The notes under the pieces are model-generated. The model was given only the letters and a program-made list of their open reading frames with translations, was not told where the DNA came from and did no database searches. From JAHELQ01 sp965603365 (lineage in GTDB: Bacteria > Acidobacteriota > Aminicenantia > UBA2199): a stretch of DNA of 64,000 nucleotides. Where the stretch lies: assembly GCA_965603365.1 (NCBI GenBank), contig CBFDCR010000019.1:11340-75339 (forward strand). Direction: 5' to 3'. Shown one piece after another: positions 1 through 9,679 of this stretch; the first letter of the stretch is position 1; each line of letters starts with the position of its first letter. The position numbers were made by a program, and so were the translations under genes.

Positions 1-3000
1 AACGGCACCGCCTTTCCCTGCGCCAATTTTGGGGGCCGGTAAAGCCTGGCGGTCCATTTTCCCATTGGCTGTTAAGGGAATTTTTTCCAGTTGGACAAAG
101 AAGGCAGGTATCATATAATTCGGTAACTTCCTGGAGAGGAGATCTCTTAATTCCGACGTTTCAATCTGCCTGTTCAAGACCATGTAAGCACAAAGATAGC
201 GCTCACCGGTCTCATCTACCCTATCGATCACCACACTCTCTTTCAGGCCGTCGACCTTTAAAAGCTGGTTTTCAATTTCTCCCAGTTCGATGCGAATCCC
301 CCTTACCTTTACCTGCCGGTCTATCCTGCCGAAATACCCTATCTCGCCGTCGTCCGACACTTTTGCCAGGTCCCCGGATTTATAAAGCCTTTCGCCCTTT
401 TTGTAGCGATTGGCAATAAATTTTTCAGAGGTCAACTCAATTTTATTCAAATAACCCCTGCCTACTCCCTCTCCGCCGACACACAATTCGCCGGCTACCC
501 CCAGGGGTAACACATGTGACTTGTAATCCATCACATAGGCGGTTAAAGTGGGTATCGGTTTTCCCACTGTACTGGAGTTAAGGGCCACCTCTTTTTCCCC
601 GATCTCTTTAAAGGTCACATGCACGGTGGTTTCCGTTATCCCATACATATTAATCAACTGCACCCCGGGATACTTCTCCTGCCATCTCTTTAAGTTCTCG
701 GGACTCAAGGCATCGCCGCCAAAAATGATGTACCTTAAGCCCAATTGCCTCTCATCATACCGCAGCTCCTCGGCCATTAGATTATAAAAAGCCAGGGGTG
801 TTTGATTGAGCACCGTTACCCGCTCTTTTTTTAATATCTCTAAAAACCGGGCCGTATCTTTGGCTGCCATTTTCGGCAGCACCACCAATTTCCCGCCGTA
901 GAGCAGTGCACCGTACATTTCCCATACCGAAAAGTCAAAATTATAGGCGTGAAACATTGTCCAGACATCAAAATGATCGAAATCAAACAAAAAGTGATCA
1001 TGAAACATCAATTGCACCACATTTTTATGTTCGATCAACATCCCTTTGGGCCTGCCGGTGGTGCCGGACGTATAGATAATATAAGCCAGGTTATGGGGTT
1101 GACCAGCGGCGGCAATATGCCCCTCGGATTCCCGGCAAACCGCTTCAAGCGGCTCATCCAGCATAATGACTTCACGGGCATAGCCCTCATATTTTTTCCG
1201 TTTGCCCGTTTCCCCGGGGATAAAAGCTATACCGGGAATTTCCTTTAGCACCTCTTCAGCCGGCAGCTTACCCCTATTTTCCATTATTTCCTGGATAACT
1301 TCCGCGGCCGTGACTTCTCCTTCTCCCAGCACCACCAGGTCAATGTTCCGGTCCTGGAGTATGGCCCCGTAGTCGCTGCTGGCATAGGGGCCTCCGGTCA
1401 AAATGGGGCCAGCGAATCCCCACTGCCTGATCAACGAAGCTGTCTTATGAAAAAAATCTTTAAAAAAGGTTAAGGTGCGCAGCCCAATGACATCGGGTTT
1501 AAATGCCTCCAGTAAAGCCTTTAGCTCCTCGAAACTGTCAAAATCGATCCGCGATTTGGCAACCCGACCGCTAATGCGCTCGCCAAATTGCCGTTTTAAA
1601 TAGGTCATCACATACATCAAACCCAACGGGGCCTCCACCACGTCATAGAGCATATCGACTTCACCGGAAAAGAACTGGGACAAATCCAGGAACAAAATCC
1701 TCAGCGCACTGGGCAGAGGTTTTATTTCTTGAGAACAAGCCTGCCTCAACTTCTCATTTAAGTCCGGTACTTCATAAGAGGCGCCATCCGAACAAACATC
1801 TGCCCCCAGCTCCTGCCGGGTTATGCCGACATAGGCCAACAGATCTTCCAGGCAATTGATACACACCGGTAAATAACTGTTGTACTTCTGCACGACTTCA
1901 TCTTCGGCCAGGGATCTTAACTGGTAAGGCAGCACGTCCAGTAACCGTTCTTTCAATAAGAAATACTCGTTCAGGAAATCGGCCTGATATTTCAAGGTAA
2001 AATTTTTACTGAATGGCAGCGTTTCCGGTAGTTCATGAAAAGCCAGATCCTGCGAATCGGCAATGGCTTCATAAGGGATGCCATTTTCCAGCGCCAATTT
2101 AGCCATATCCGAATTGGCATAAATTTTCAGGATACTGACGATGGGAAAATCGATCCACCTTAAACTCTTGATAAAATTTAAGGTCATCAAGGCTTCCTCC
2201 TCGGTTTCGGTGGGAAAGCCGAGCATTGTAAACAGTTCCAGCACAATCTGTGGATAACGGCGGCAAAAATAACCGGCATTTTCATGGAGCCTGTCCAGAT
2301 CCAGGTTTTTCCCGATCAGTTTTTGCAGCCTGGGGGAGGCTGTTTCGAGTGCCAGGGCAAGACCGGTGGTACCGGCCTCCACCATGAGGTCTATGTACTC
2401 CCTGGTCAATATGTCGCCCCGCAGGCCATTGGGGAAAAAGAGCTGCACCTTCAACCGGTTATCCATCATTAATCTAAAAAACTTACTACTATTTTCCCTG
2501 TTCAGGTTAAAGATATCATCTATGATGGCGAATTGACGGATGCCCAAATCATAAAATAGTTTTACCTCCTCAAAAATATTTTCAGCAGACCGCATGACAT
2601 GGGTCTTGGGCCAGATCTTATGACAAAAGGCACAATTGTATGGACAGCCGCGGGTCGTTTGTAAGGCCAGGCTATTTTTGGCCATACTGATACCGATAAA
2701 TTTATTAAACTTCTCATAATCAACCAGTGAACGGTCTGGAAAGGGCAAACTGTTTAAATCACGGATCTGGCCGCGGGGCTCTGTCCGCTGGATCGGCAGT
2801 TTCATCGCCTGAATGCCCTGCAAACTGGCAAAAGAGTGATTTTTTATACTATCATGGCTGGTCAACAAGACAGAGGGATCGGAATCTTTCAATATATAGC
2901 GGATCATGGCCCCCGGGTAATCCAGGTCAATGGGCAAATAGGCGGCCCCTGCTTTTAAGGTGCCCAGTATGGCGGCGATCATCTCTATGGAAGGATCGAT

Positions 3001-3987
3001 CATGATGCCTACAGTAGTATCCGGCTCTATGCCTTTTCCTCTCAAGGCAGCGGCCACCAGGTTTGCCTCTTGATTTAATTTTCCATATGTTACCTGGTGA
3101 TTTTCATACACCACGGCGATGCGCCCCGGGGCCCGTTCTACCCGGCCCGCAAATATTTCATGGATCGTCGTATCCCGGGGATAGGCCGGCTCCTGGTGAT
3201 TAAAATCAATCAACAACTGCCTTTTTTCCTTTTCCGAAAGTATATCCAGGCCGCCGATTGCCGCCTCCACATCGACGATAGCCTTTTGCAGCAAATAGAT
3301 ATAATGGTCGATAATCCTCTCTACGGTTGGTCGGTCATGCCTCAAAGGATTATACTCCACTGCCCCTTCGACCCATTCACCGTCTCTTAAAAAGGAAAAA
3401 ATCATATTCAGATCGATATGCCGCAGGTATTTCTTATAATGAATATTCTCCAACAGGATGGCAACGTCAAACAAGGGAAAACCATCCTCACCCGACGGCA
3501 TATTTAACTGGTACAGAAGCGTTTCGATGGGGTAATTTTGATGTTCCACCGCCTCCATGATTGTTTGATTTACCCCCAGCAATAACTCTTTAAATGTCAT
3601 GGTGTCGGTCAGTCGATTCCTGATGGCCAGGACGGTATTGACCAGTTCCCCCTGCACAGCCTGTTTATAAATAGGTGTACCGATGATGATGTCTTCCACA
3701 CCGTTATAGGTATATTTATTCAGCAATACACATAATGCCGCCGTCAGGATTACATGTAACCTGCCGTCGGACTTATTGCTGACCCTCATCAACCTTTGCG
3801 ACAATTCAGCGGATAATCTAAATTTCAGGCGATCAAAACCGGCTGGTTTTACAGTTGATTTTTTATGGGTAAAGGGAAAGCTGCTCTTTACCAGATCACC
3901 GGCTAACTTTTCCAGCCAGTAATCTCTCTCTCTGGTAAACTGGGTGGCGATAAATATATGATTGGCATCATAGGCTGTTGTTTCCAT
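1..3987 (-). CDS. NRPS subunit: half-C, Thr-type A domain with radical SAM-B12 insert (3' end outside window)
   Basis: Reads without a stop for 1329 codons from an ATG at 3987 to the window edge, so the C-terminus is missing. Residues about 20-250 resemble the second half of a condensation domain and lack the HHxxxDG half. An A domain starts near residue 265 (motif VTYGKLN near 299; A2 LKAGAAYLPID near 344). It is interrupted at about 389-938 by a radical SAM-cobalamin unit, then resumes with A3 (YTSGTTGRPKG near 970). The specificity residues read by eye are DFWNIGMV, the published threonine code. Motif A10 (NGKMDRQ) lies about 20-25 codons from the edge, so a PCP is expected just outside. 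The gene follows the stand-alone radical SAM gene by 45 bp. Seen: motifs and insertion. Known: the Thr code. Inferred: the module loads Thr and the insert modifies it or the growing chain. Confidence 0.93.
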   Translation of the reverse strand, partial: METTAYDANHIFIATQFTRERDYWLEKLAGDLVKSSFPFTHKKSTVKPAGFDRLKFRLSAELSQRLMRVSNKSDGRLHVILTAALCVLLNKYTYNGVEDIIIGTPIYKQAVQGELVNTVLAIRNRLTDTMTFKELLLGVNQTIMEAVEHQNYPIETLLYQLNMPSGEDGFPLFDVAILLENIHYKKYLRHIDLNMIFSFLRDGEWVEGAVEYNPLRHDRPTVERIIDHYIYLLQKAIVDVEAAIGGLDILSEKEKRQLLIDFNHQEPAYPRDTTIHEIFAGRVERAPGRIAVVYENHQVTYGKLNQEANLVAAALRGKGIEPDTTVGIMIDPSIEMIAAILGTLKAGAAYLPIDLDYPGAMIRYILKDSDPSVLLTSHDSIKNHSFASLQGIQAMKLPIQRTEPRGQIRDLNSLPFPDRSLVDYEKFNKFIGISMAKNSLALQTTRGCPYNCAFCHKIWPKTHVMRSAENIFEEVKLFYDLGIRQFAIIDDIFNLNRENSSKFFRLMMDNRLKVQLFFPNGLRGDILTREYIDLMVEAGTTGLALALETASPRLQKLIGKNLDLDRLHENAGYFCRRYPQIVLELFTMLGFPTETEEEALMTLNFIKSLRWIDFPIVSILKIYANSDMAKLALENGIPYEAIADSQDLAFHELPETLPFSKNFTLKYQADFLNEYFLLKERLLDVLPYQLRSLAEDEVVQKYNSYLPVCINCLEDLLAYVGITRQELGADVCSDGASYEVPDLNEKLRQACSQEIKPLPSALRILFLDLSQFFSGEVDMLYDVVEAPLGLMYVMTYLKRQFGERISGRVAKSRIDFDSFEELKALLEAFKPDVIGLRTLTFFKDFFHKTASLIRQWGFAGPILTGGPYASSDYGAILQDRNIDLVVLGEGEVTAAEVIQEIMENRGKLPAEEVLKEIPGIAFIPGETGKRKKYEGYAREVIMLDEPLEAVCRESEGHIAAAGQPHNLAYIIYTSGTTGRPKGMLIEHKNVVQLMFHDHFLFDFDHFDVWTMFHAYNFDFSVWEMYGALLYGGKLVVLPKMAAKDTARFLEILKKERVTVLNQTPLAFYNLMAEELRYDERQLGLRYIIFGGDALSPENLKRWQEKYPGVQLINMYGITETTVHVTFKEIGEKEVALNSSTVGKPIPTLTAYVMDYKSHVLPLGVAGELCVGGEGVGRGYLNKIELTSEKFIANRYKKGERLYKSGDLAKVSDDGEIGYFGRIDRQVKVRGIRIELGEIENQLLKVDGLKESVVIDRVDETGERYLCAYMVLNRQIETSELRDLLSRKLPNYMIPAFFVQLEKIPLTANGKMDRQALPAPKIGAGKGGAV
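1175..2825 (-). other. Radical SAM + B12-binding cassette inserted in A domain (A2-A3 site)
   Basis: This is an inserted domain within the NRPS gene at 1-3987. It opens with a DLNSLPFPDR linker of the kind that normally joins a B12 domain to a radical SAM domain. Next comes a radical SAM core with CxxxCxxC at Cys448, Cys452 and Cys455 (CPYNCAFC). A helical tail follows, then a B12-binding-like Rossmann domain (about residues 758-925, with PLGLMYVM, KPDVIGLR, GGPYAS and LGEGEVT). The order radical SAM then B12 is reversed relative to typical class B radical SAM enzymes. No DxHxxG cobalamin ligand motif is visible, as in many such methylases. The A domain resumes right after it at VIMLDE. Confidence 0.85.
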
Positions 3988-4032
3988 GGTTGGTCCCTGG
4001 TTCAAAACACCGAGTATATGGATTTAAATTTT

Positions 4033-5736
4033 CTAAAAATTCCAATCTCCTTCATACGGCATTGTCCTGTCGGCCAGGATCATACTCCTGACATTTTTAA
4101 CTTCCTCTCTGCAAGCCCCACTATTCAGGCTGACCAGTGAGGGAACCGCATTTCGATGCAATTTTTCCCAGCGCAAATCAGCCACGTAAGTATCGTGCAG
4201 TGAATAGAGATTGGGAATTTTCAAGCGGTTACAATGCCCTACGAAACGATTCACCCGATCGATTGTCACTTCCCTGGAAGGTTCACAATCCAGTATTCGG
4301 GTCTGAAGTATTAACATCTCCCTGGCATCTGCGGGGTACAAGAGTACCGGTTTATACGCCTCAGCCAGGGTTTCCGAACTCACCTGACCGTGCAGGAAAT
4401 ACCAGAAAGCGTTGCAGTCGGCTTCATAGATGTCATCCTTTAATTCTTCAATTAAGCTTAGTGTCATCTGGAAATCTTCCTCGGTCTCCCCGGGATAGCC
4501 GATGACCCAGTAGGTGGTTGTCTTAATACCGGCATAGGCCAGGCCCGACACCGACAGCTTGATTTGTTCAATATTTATCCCCTTGCCCATGGCCTCGAGT
4601 ATCCCCGGGGAGCCGCTCTCCAGCCCCAACCTGGCCCGGTAAAATCCGCCTCGCCGCCACAACAGGGTATGTGTGGGATCACACACCTGGTTACCGGCCC
4701 GGAGATAGCCGCCCCAATACAATGAGGTGTCTCTCTTGATAAACTCATTGGCCAGGTCGGTCATCACCGGGTTAAGCAGGGAATCACACATCAAAAATAG
4801 ACGGCTGCCGTGTCTCCTGTTTAACGCCTCCAGCTCATCCGCGATCTGCCCGGCCTTCTTCTTACGATACTTTCCCCAATAGGTTGCCTCCACACAAAAG
4901 CTGCATTGAAAAGGGCAGCTCCGGGATGTATAGGCGGCCATCTGGACATAGGGGCTGAGATTAAAATCCGAGAAATCGGCTATACCGAGCCGCGAAATAT
5001 CGGCAACCTCTCCGTCGATATCTTTTAAAGTATAGACTCTTTGCGATTCCGGCAGTTCGCCCCGCAGATATTTAAGAAACAAATTCTCGCCTTCCCCGGC
5101 AATAATTTTATCTATGAAGGGCGTCTTCTCCAGGAAAAATTGAAAGTCGGCAGAATCGACGGCCAGCTCCCCTGAAAAAATACCGCCGCCCATCACGGTC
5201 TTAATGTGCGGATATCTCTCCTTTGTCAATTTAAAGGCAAACAGGGAGGCCGCCAGCGTACCGCCGTACACCGATAATCCCAGGAGGGTGGGTTTTTCTT
5301 TCTCCAGGAGATCGATAAAGTAGGTCTCCAGGAGGGTGTAGAACGTCTCTATCACCCTATCCAGGCGGGAAACCTGGCTGTCGTCCAGGTGACAGATAAA
5401 GGTTTTGTGTGCCAGGACTTTCACCAATTCCATATACTTACTCTCATCCCGGGCATTCAAGTGGGCCATCATATGGTTTTTCAGCACCTCGTGTCCCGTA
5501 TTATACAGGTGTCTCCTCTTCTCTTCCGGGACAAATTCACATATGGTGCCGAAATATTTTCTGTATATGTCTCTTAACCCATCATCCACATTGGCATCCA
5601 CTGTCTTCACCTCATAGCCGTGCCCCTGGAGAAAAGTCTTGAGAGAGGCAATTCCCAGTGGAGGAATCAGGGGATCCCACACCGGCAGTAAGACCAGGAG
5701 TATTTTCCCCTCTTCCTTATTAAAACACGAAATCAT
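4033..5736 (-). CDS. Stand-alone B12-binding radical SAM enzyme
   Basis: 567 residues in the usual order for class B radical SAM enzymes. An N-terminal cobalamin-binding-like domain (about 10-225, with PPLGIASLKTFL, LLGLSVYGG, VMGGGIF and IIAGEGE) is followed by a radical SAM core with CxxxCxxC at Cys274, Cys278 and Cys281 (CPFQCSFC). It also has LGLESGSPGIL and GYPGETEEDF motifs typical of the family. Such proteins perform C- or P-methylation or other radical reactions, and the substrate here is unknown. Its first 17 bp overlap the end of the upstream NRPS gene, and a strong Shine-Dalgarno site lies inside that gene, so translation is probably coupled. It ends GDWNF, similar to the tails of the NRPS subunits, which suggests that it works on carrier-bound intermediates (inference). 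Confidence 0.9.
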   Translation of the reverse strand: MISCFNKEEGKILLVLLPVWDPLIPPLGIASLKTFLQGHGYEVKTVDANVDDGLRDIYRKYFGTICEFVPEEKRRHLYNTGHEVLKNHMMAHLNARDESKYMELVKVLAHKTFICHLDDSQVSRLDRVIETFYTLLETYFIDLLEKEKPTLLGLSVYGGTLAASLFAFKLTKERYPHIKTVMGGGIFSGELAVDSADFQFFLEKTPFIDKIIAGEGENLFLKYLRGELPESQRVYTLKDIDGEVADISRLGIADFSDFNLSPYVQMAAYTSRSCPFQCSFCVEATYWGKYRKKKAGQIADELEALNRRHGSRLFLMCDSLLNPVMTDLANEFIKRDTSLYWGGYLRAGNQVCDPTHTLLWRRGGFYRARLGLESGSPGILEAMGKGINIEQIKLSVSGLAYAGIKTTTYWVIGYPGETEEDFQMTLSLIEELKDDIYEADCNAFWYFLHGQVSSETLAEAYKPVLLYPADAREMLILQTRILDCEPSREVTIDRVNRFVGHCNRLKIPNLYSLHDTYVADLRWEKLHRNAVPSLVSLNSGACREEVKNVRSMILADRTMPYEGDWNF

Positions 5737-8700
5737 GCCGATCCTCCTTGAGGATATTTAACGTAGCCAGGACTTTATCAAAGGAGAGTTTGATGTCTCT
5801 TAAACGGATTTCATCACTCTCCAGCACCTGTTCCAGGATCTCGATATAGTGCCTGGCAAATTTTTCTATGGTGGAGGCTTTGAACAGTACAGTCGAGTAT
5901 ACAAATTGCAGGCTTATTTTATCGGATGTCTCAATAATATTAAATACCAGGTCATAATGGGCGATATCGTTATCGAATTTTAAGGGACTATCGTTCATTA
6001 AGGTATCAAAGTCCTCCACCTCGCCGACAGCATCAAAAAAATTAATCACCGTATCCACCAGGGGCTGCCGGGAAGGGTCCAGTTTAATCGCCAGTTTATC
6101 GACCAGCTCTTCAAATTGATAATCCTGGTTTTCATAGGCATTGAGTAGATGTTCTTTTACCTCCTGGAGAAACGTCTTAAATATTTTGCCCTCCGCGGGT
6201 TGGGTTCTCAAGGCCAGCAAATTGGAGAACATGCCGACTATATTCTCCAGGTCCGCCTGGCTGCGGCCCACCACCGGCGTTCCTATCACGATATCCTCCT
6301 GGCCGGTATACTTCGAGAGTAAAATACTGTACAGGCTGTGCAAAAAGATATTGGCGGTCACCTGCGACCTGGCTAAGAGAGCCCGCAATTTACCGGTTTG
6401 TTCCCTGTTTATTTCAAAATCTAGCGTATCTCCTATAAAACTCATCACCTTCGGCCTATCAAAGTCAATCGGTAAATCGACCCGGGGCACCTCGCCGTCA
6501 AATACTTTCAACCAGTACTTTTCCCGGTTCTGTGCCGATTCACCCTCCTTCATCCGGGCCTGCCATTCCGAATAATCCTTGTACTGGATCACCAATCCCG
6601 GCAACTCTTCGCCCGCATAGAAGGCCAAAAAATCCCTTGAAATCACATCCATCGACACGGCATCGGAGATGAGATGATGGGTATCGACGACCACGATATA
6701 CTCCCCTTCAGCGATTTTGACGAGGCCGGCTCTCATTAACGGCGCCCGGCTTAAATCAAAGGGTTTTATAAAATTTCTGACTGCCCTCTCCCGCTCGTTT
6801 TTATCACCGCTCCCGGAAGCCAACGCATGGTATCCCATTTTAAACTCTACTTCATGGTGTATCCTTTGAACCGGCACGCCGTTTAATATCTCAAACGATG
6901 TCCTGAAGGCTTCGTGCCTGTTGATGAGCCGCTTAAAGGTGACCTCCAGGTGGTGCTTATCGAGGGAGCCGGTTAAGGGGATGATGCGAATGATACTGTA
7001 ATTGTATGTTTCGTCTGTTATTATTTGCTGAAGAAAATAAGTCCGGTATTGGGCTGAAGATAACACGTAATAATCCTTTTTTTCAACCGCTTTTATCGGC
7101 GAATACTCATCCCGGTGCGGCCCTTCTACCCCGGCCATCAGCCGGGCCAACTCCCTGATGGTGGGCTGCTGGAACAGTTCCGGGAGTTTCAGCCTCACAT
7201 TTAACTCTTTATGTATCCTGGCGATCAGGTGAATCGAATTCAACGAATCCCCGCCCAACTCAAAGAAATCTCGATCGATCCCGATGGCTTCTGCATCTAT
7301 CCTCAAGACTTCTGCCCAGATTTTTACCAGTTTCCTTTCGATGTCGGTCCTGGGGGAGATATACTCGTCGCCTGCCTTTACCTCCGGCGGGGGCAGCGAG
7401 CCGGTATCGATCTTGCCGTTGGGGGTTAAGGGCATCTTTTCCAGTTGCACAAAAAATGCCGGGATCATATAGTCGGGTAATTCACGACCCAGGAAATTTC
7501 TCAAATCAAAGGCCGTTAGGCGGCTGTCTGCCACCAGGTAAGCACAGAGAAACCTGTCCCCATTGGCATTCTCCCCCTGGACCACCGCGGCATTTTTTAT
7601 CTCCCGGTGTCTTAACAGGCAGTTTTCAATTTCCCCCAACTCTATCCTATATCCCCGCAGTTGGATTTGGCTGTCTATGCGCCCCAGGTACTCCAGCTCC
7701 CCGTCTTCGAGTAACCTGACCAGATCCCCGGACCGGTATATTTTATCGCCCTGGCGAAAAGGGTTCCCGACAAACTTCCGGGCAGTCAACTCCGGCCGCT
7801 GCAGATAACCCCTCGACAACCCGGCACCGCCGACGCACAACTCGCCGGGGACGCCAATTGGCTGGAGCCCCAGATTACTGTCCATCACATAGGTACTTAA
7901 GGTGGGGATGGGCTTTCCTATTATATTTATATTACTCTCTATTTCACCGTCGGTGATCTCTTTAAAGGTAACATGAACCGTGGTTTCGGTAATGCCGAAC
8001 ATATTAATCAACCTGGTGCCCGGGTATTTTTCCCGCCACAATCTCAATTTATGGGGCTTCAGACTCTCGCCCCCGAAAATGATGGTCCTGATATTTAAAT
8101 GATACCCTTGATTCAGCAGCTCATCACCGAGTAAATTGTAGAAGGCCGAGGGGGTCTGGTTCAATACGGTCACCTTCTCCCTGCTTAAAACCTTGAGGAA
8201 CTCCAGGGGATCTTTAGCCGTCATCTTAGGGATAACGATCAAGGTGCCGCCGTACAGCAGTGCCCCAAACATCTCCCATACCGAAAAATCAAAACAGAAG
8301 GAGTGAAACATGGTCCAGACATCGCGGCCATTAAAATCAAATGGGGACTTATCATTAAACAGCAACCGGACAACATGTCGATGTTCCACCATCACCCCTT
8401 TGGGCCGGCCGGTGGTGCCGGAGGTATAGATGATATAGGCGAGGTCCGACGGCGCCGCCGGAGGCGAGGTGTCGCCGTCCGCCATATCCCAACTGTCTAT
8501 GATTGTTCCCCCGAATGCTAAAGTATCGACTCTATCCCCGGTTGTTACCAGGATATCGGCACCGCTGTCATTCAACATATACTCAATCCTCGACTCCGGG
8601 TATTCGGGCTCCAGTGGCAAATAGGCGCCGCCGGCCTTGAGTATGGCCAGTATCCCGATCACGGTTTCGAGGGAGGGATCGGCCATAAACCCGACAATAC

Positions 8701-9667
8701 TATTGGTATTCACGCCTCTTTTTCTCAATAACCCGGCCAGCCGATTGGATCTTTTGTCAAGCTCTTTATATTTCAACTTCTTATTCTCAAAAACAATGGC
8801 CGCCTGATTGGGGTTTTTTTCTGCCTGCTCTTCAAAGAGTCGATGGATCGTCTTGCCGGCCGGACAGCCGGCCGCATCATGATGGTTGAGTCTGGATAAT
8901 ATTTGATTTTTTTCCTGCCCTGATAAGACCTCGAGGCCGGCGATATCCCGGTTAATGTCGGCCATAACCTGAGCCAGGAGAGCGTTAAAATGAGCAGTAA
9001 TTCTATCTATAGTGGATTTCCTGTAGAGTGACGCATTATAATCCATTTTGCCCGTCAACGATCCGTCGACCCGGCAGAAGGAAAACAGGACATTATAATT
9101 CACATGGGCGATGTATCTCTTGTCCTGGATATTTTCCAGCAGCACCGCCGCATCGAACAGGGGGAATTCGCCTGGGGCTGCCGGTATATTCAGATGGTGT
9201 AAAATCCTGTCGAGGGGGTAATTTTGATGTTCTACCGCTTCGGACAGGTCCCGGCCTATTTGCAACAGTAACTCCTTGAAGGTGATTTTCCCCTCACAGC
9301 GGTTCCTCAAGACCAGCACGGTGTTTAAAAAATCCCCTTCAACCTCCTGCCTGTAAATAGGCAGGCCCAGGGTAATATCGCTCTTCCCCGTATACTTATG
9401 AAGCAGTATGACCAATCCTGTAACCAGGACAATATAAATTTTGACGTCGGCGCCTCTACTCAAATCGATTACCTGTGAACCGGCTTTTGCCGGGATATCG
9501 AAATCCAGGGAGTCGCGTTCATATTGCCGGTCGGCATTCGGCGGGAAGTCGTAGGGGAAACAGGCCTTGACAGGAGTTCCAGACAATTTGTTCAACCAGT
9601 AATCCCTCTCTTTTACAAGCTCTGCGGCGAAAATTTTAGTGCTGCCGGGGTGTTTGATATCATTCAT
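5720..9667 (-). CDS. NRPS subunit: half-C, A (Thr code), PCP, C
   Basis: 1315 residues. Residues 20-250 form a C-terminal-half condensation domain without HHxxxDG. The A domain at 270-770 is uninterrupted, with A3 YTSGTTGRPKG near 414 and A10 NGKIDTGSLP near 750. Its specificity residues read DFWNIGMV, the threonine code. The PCP at 775-845 has GGDSL instead of the GGHSL used everywhere else in this locus. A full C domain at 860-1305 has HHLISDA, where Ala replaces the usual Gly. It ends RHDFVF, one of the short aromatic tails shared by several proteins here. The gap to the upstream NRPS gene is 12 bp and the downstream radical SAM gene overlaps it by 17 bp. A GGDS-type PCP often precedes epimerising or D-residue-accepting domains in other systems, but I see no epimerisation domain. 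Confidence 0.93.
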   Translation of the reverse strand: MNDIKHPGSTKIFAAELVKERDYWLNKLSGTPVKACFPYDFPPNADRQYERDSLDFDIPAKAGSQVIDLSRGADVKIYIVLVTGLVILLHKYTGKSDITLGLPIYRQEVEGDFLNTVLVLRNRCEGKITFKELLLQIGRDLSEAVEHQNYPLDRILHHLNIPAAPGEFPLFDAAVLLENIQDKRYIAHVNYNVLFSFCRVDGSLTGKMDYNASLYRKSTIDRITAHFNALLAQVMADINRDIAGLEVLSGQEKNQILSRLNHHDAAGCPAGKTIHRLFEEQAEKNPNQAAIVFENKKLKYKELDKRSNRLAGLLRKRGVNTNSIVGFMADPSLETVIGILAILKAGGAYLPLEPEYPESRIEYMLNDSGADILVTTGDRVDTLAFGGTIIDSWDMADGDTSPPAAPSDLAYIIYTSGTTGRPKGVMVEHRHVVRLLFNDKSPFDFNGRDVWTMFHSFCFDFSVWEMFGALLYGGTLIVIPKMTAKDPLEFLKVLSREKVTVLNQTPSAFYNLLGDELLNQGYHLNIRTIIFGGESLKPHKLRLWREKYPGTRLINMFGITETTVHVTFKEITDGEIESNINIIGKPIPTLSTYVMDSNLGLQPIGVPGELCVGGAGLSRGYLQRPELTARKFVGNPFRQGDKIYRSGDLVRLLEDGELEYLGRIDSQIQLRGYRIELGEIENCLLRHREIKNAAVVQGENANGDRFLCAYLVADSRLTAFDLRNFLGRELPDYMIPAFFVQLEKMPLTPNGKIDTGSLPPPEVKAGDEYISPRTDIERKLVKIWAEVLRIDAEAIGIDRDFFELGGDSLNSIHLIARIHKELNVRLKLPELFQQPTIRELARLMAGVEGPHRDEYSPIKAVEKKDYYVLSSAQYRTYFLQQIITDETYNYSIIRIIPLTGSLDKHHLEVTFKRLINRHEAFRTSFEILNGVPVQRIHHEVEFKMGYHALASGSGDKNERERAVRNFIKPFDLSRAPLMRAGLVKIAEGEYIVVVDTHHLISDAVSMDVISRDFLAFYAGEELPGLVIQYKDYSEWQARMKEGESAQNREKYWLKVFDGEVPRVDLPIDFDRPKVMSFIGDTLDFEINREQTGKLRALLARSQVTANIFLHSLYSILLSKYTGQEDIVIGTPVVGRSQADLENIVGMFSNLLALRTQPAEGKIFKTFLQEVKEHLLNAYENQDYQFEELVDKLAIKLDPSRQPLVDTVINFFDAVGEVEDFDTLMNDSPLKFDNDIAHYDLVFNIIETSDKISLQFVYSTVLFKASTIEKFARHYIEILEQVLESDEIRLRDIKLSFDKVLATLNILKEDRHDFVF
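5742..5749 (-). promoter_or_regulatory. Strong Shine-Dalgarno site for the radical SAM gene
   Basis: The minus strand reads AAGGAGGA, 5 nt upstream of the ATG at 5736 and inside the last codons of the preceding NRPS gene. It supports the overlapping start. Confidence 0.75.
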
Positions 9668-9679
9668 GGTTCACCTTTG

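Noticed and set aside
1175..2825. Classical cobalamin ligand motif DxHxxG in the B12-like domains
   Set aside because: I could not find it in any of the cassettes or in the stand-alone enzyme, so cobalamin binding is inferred from the overall pattern only.
5720..9667. Epimerisation domain after the GGDSL-type PCP
   Set aside because: The downstream domain has condensation-type motifs (SSAQYRTYFLQQ, HHLISDA, IVIGTPVVGR) and none of the epimerase-specific motifs.
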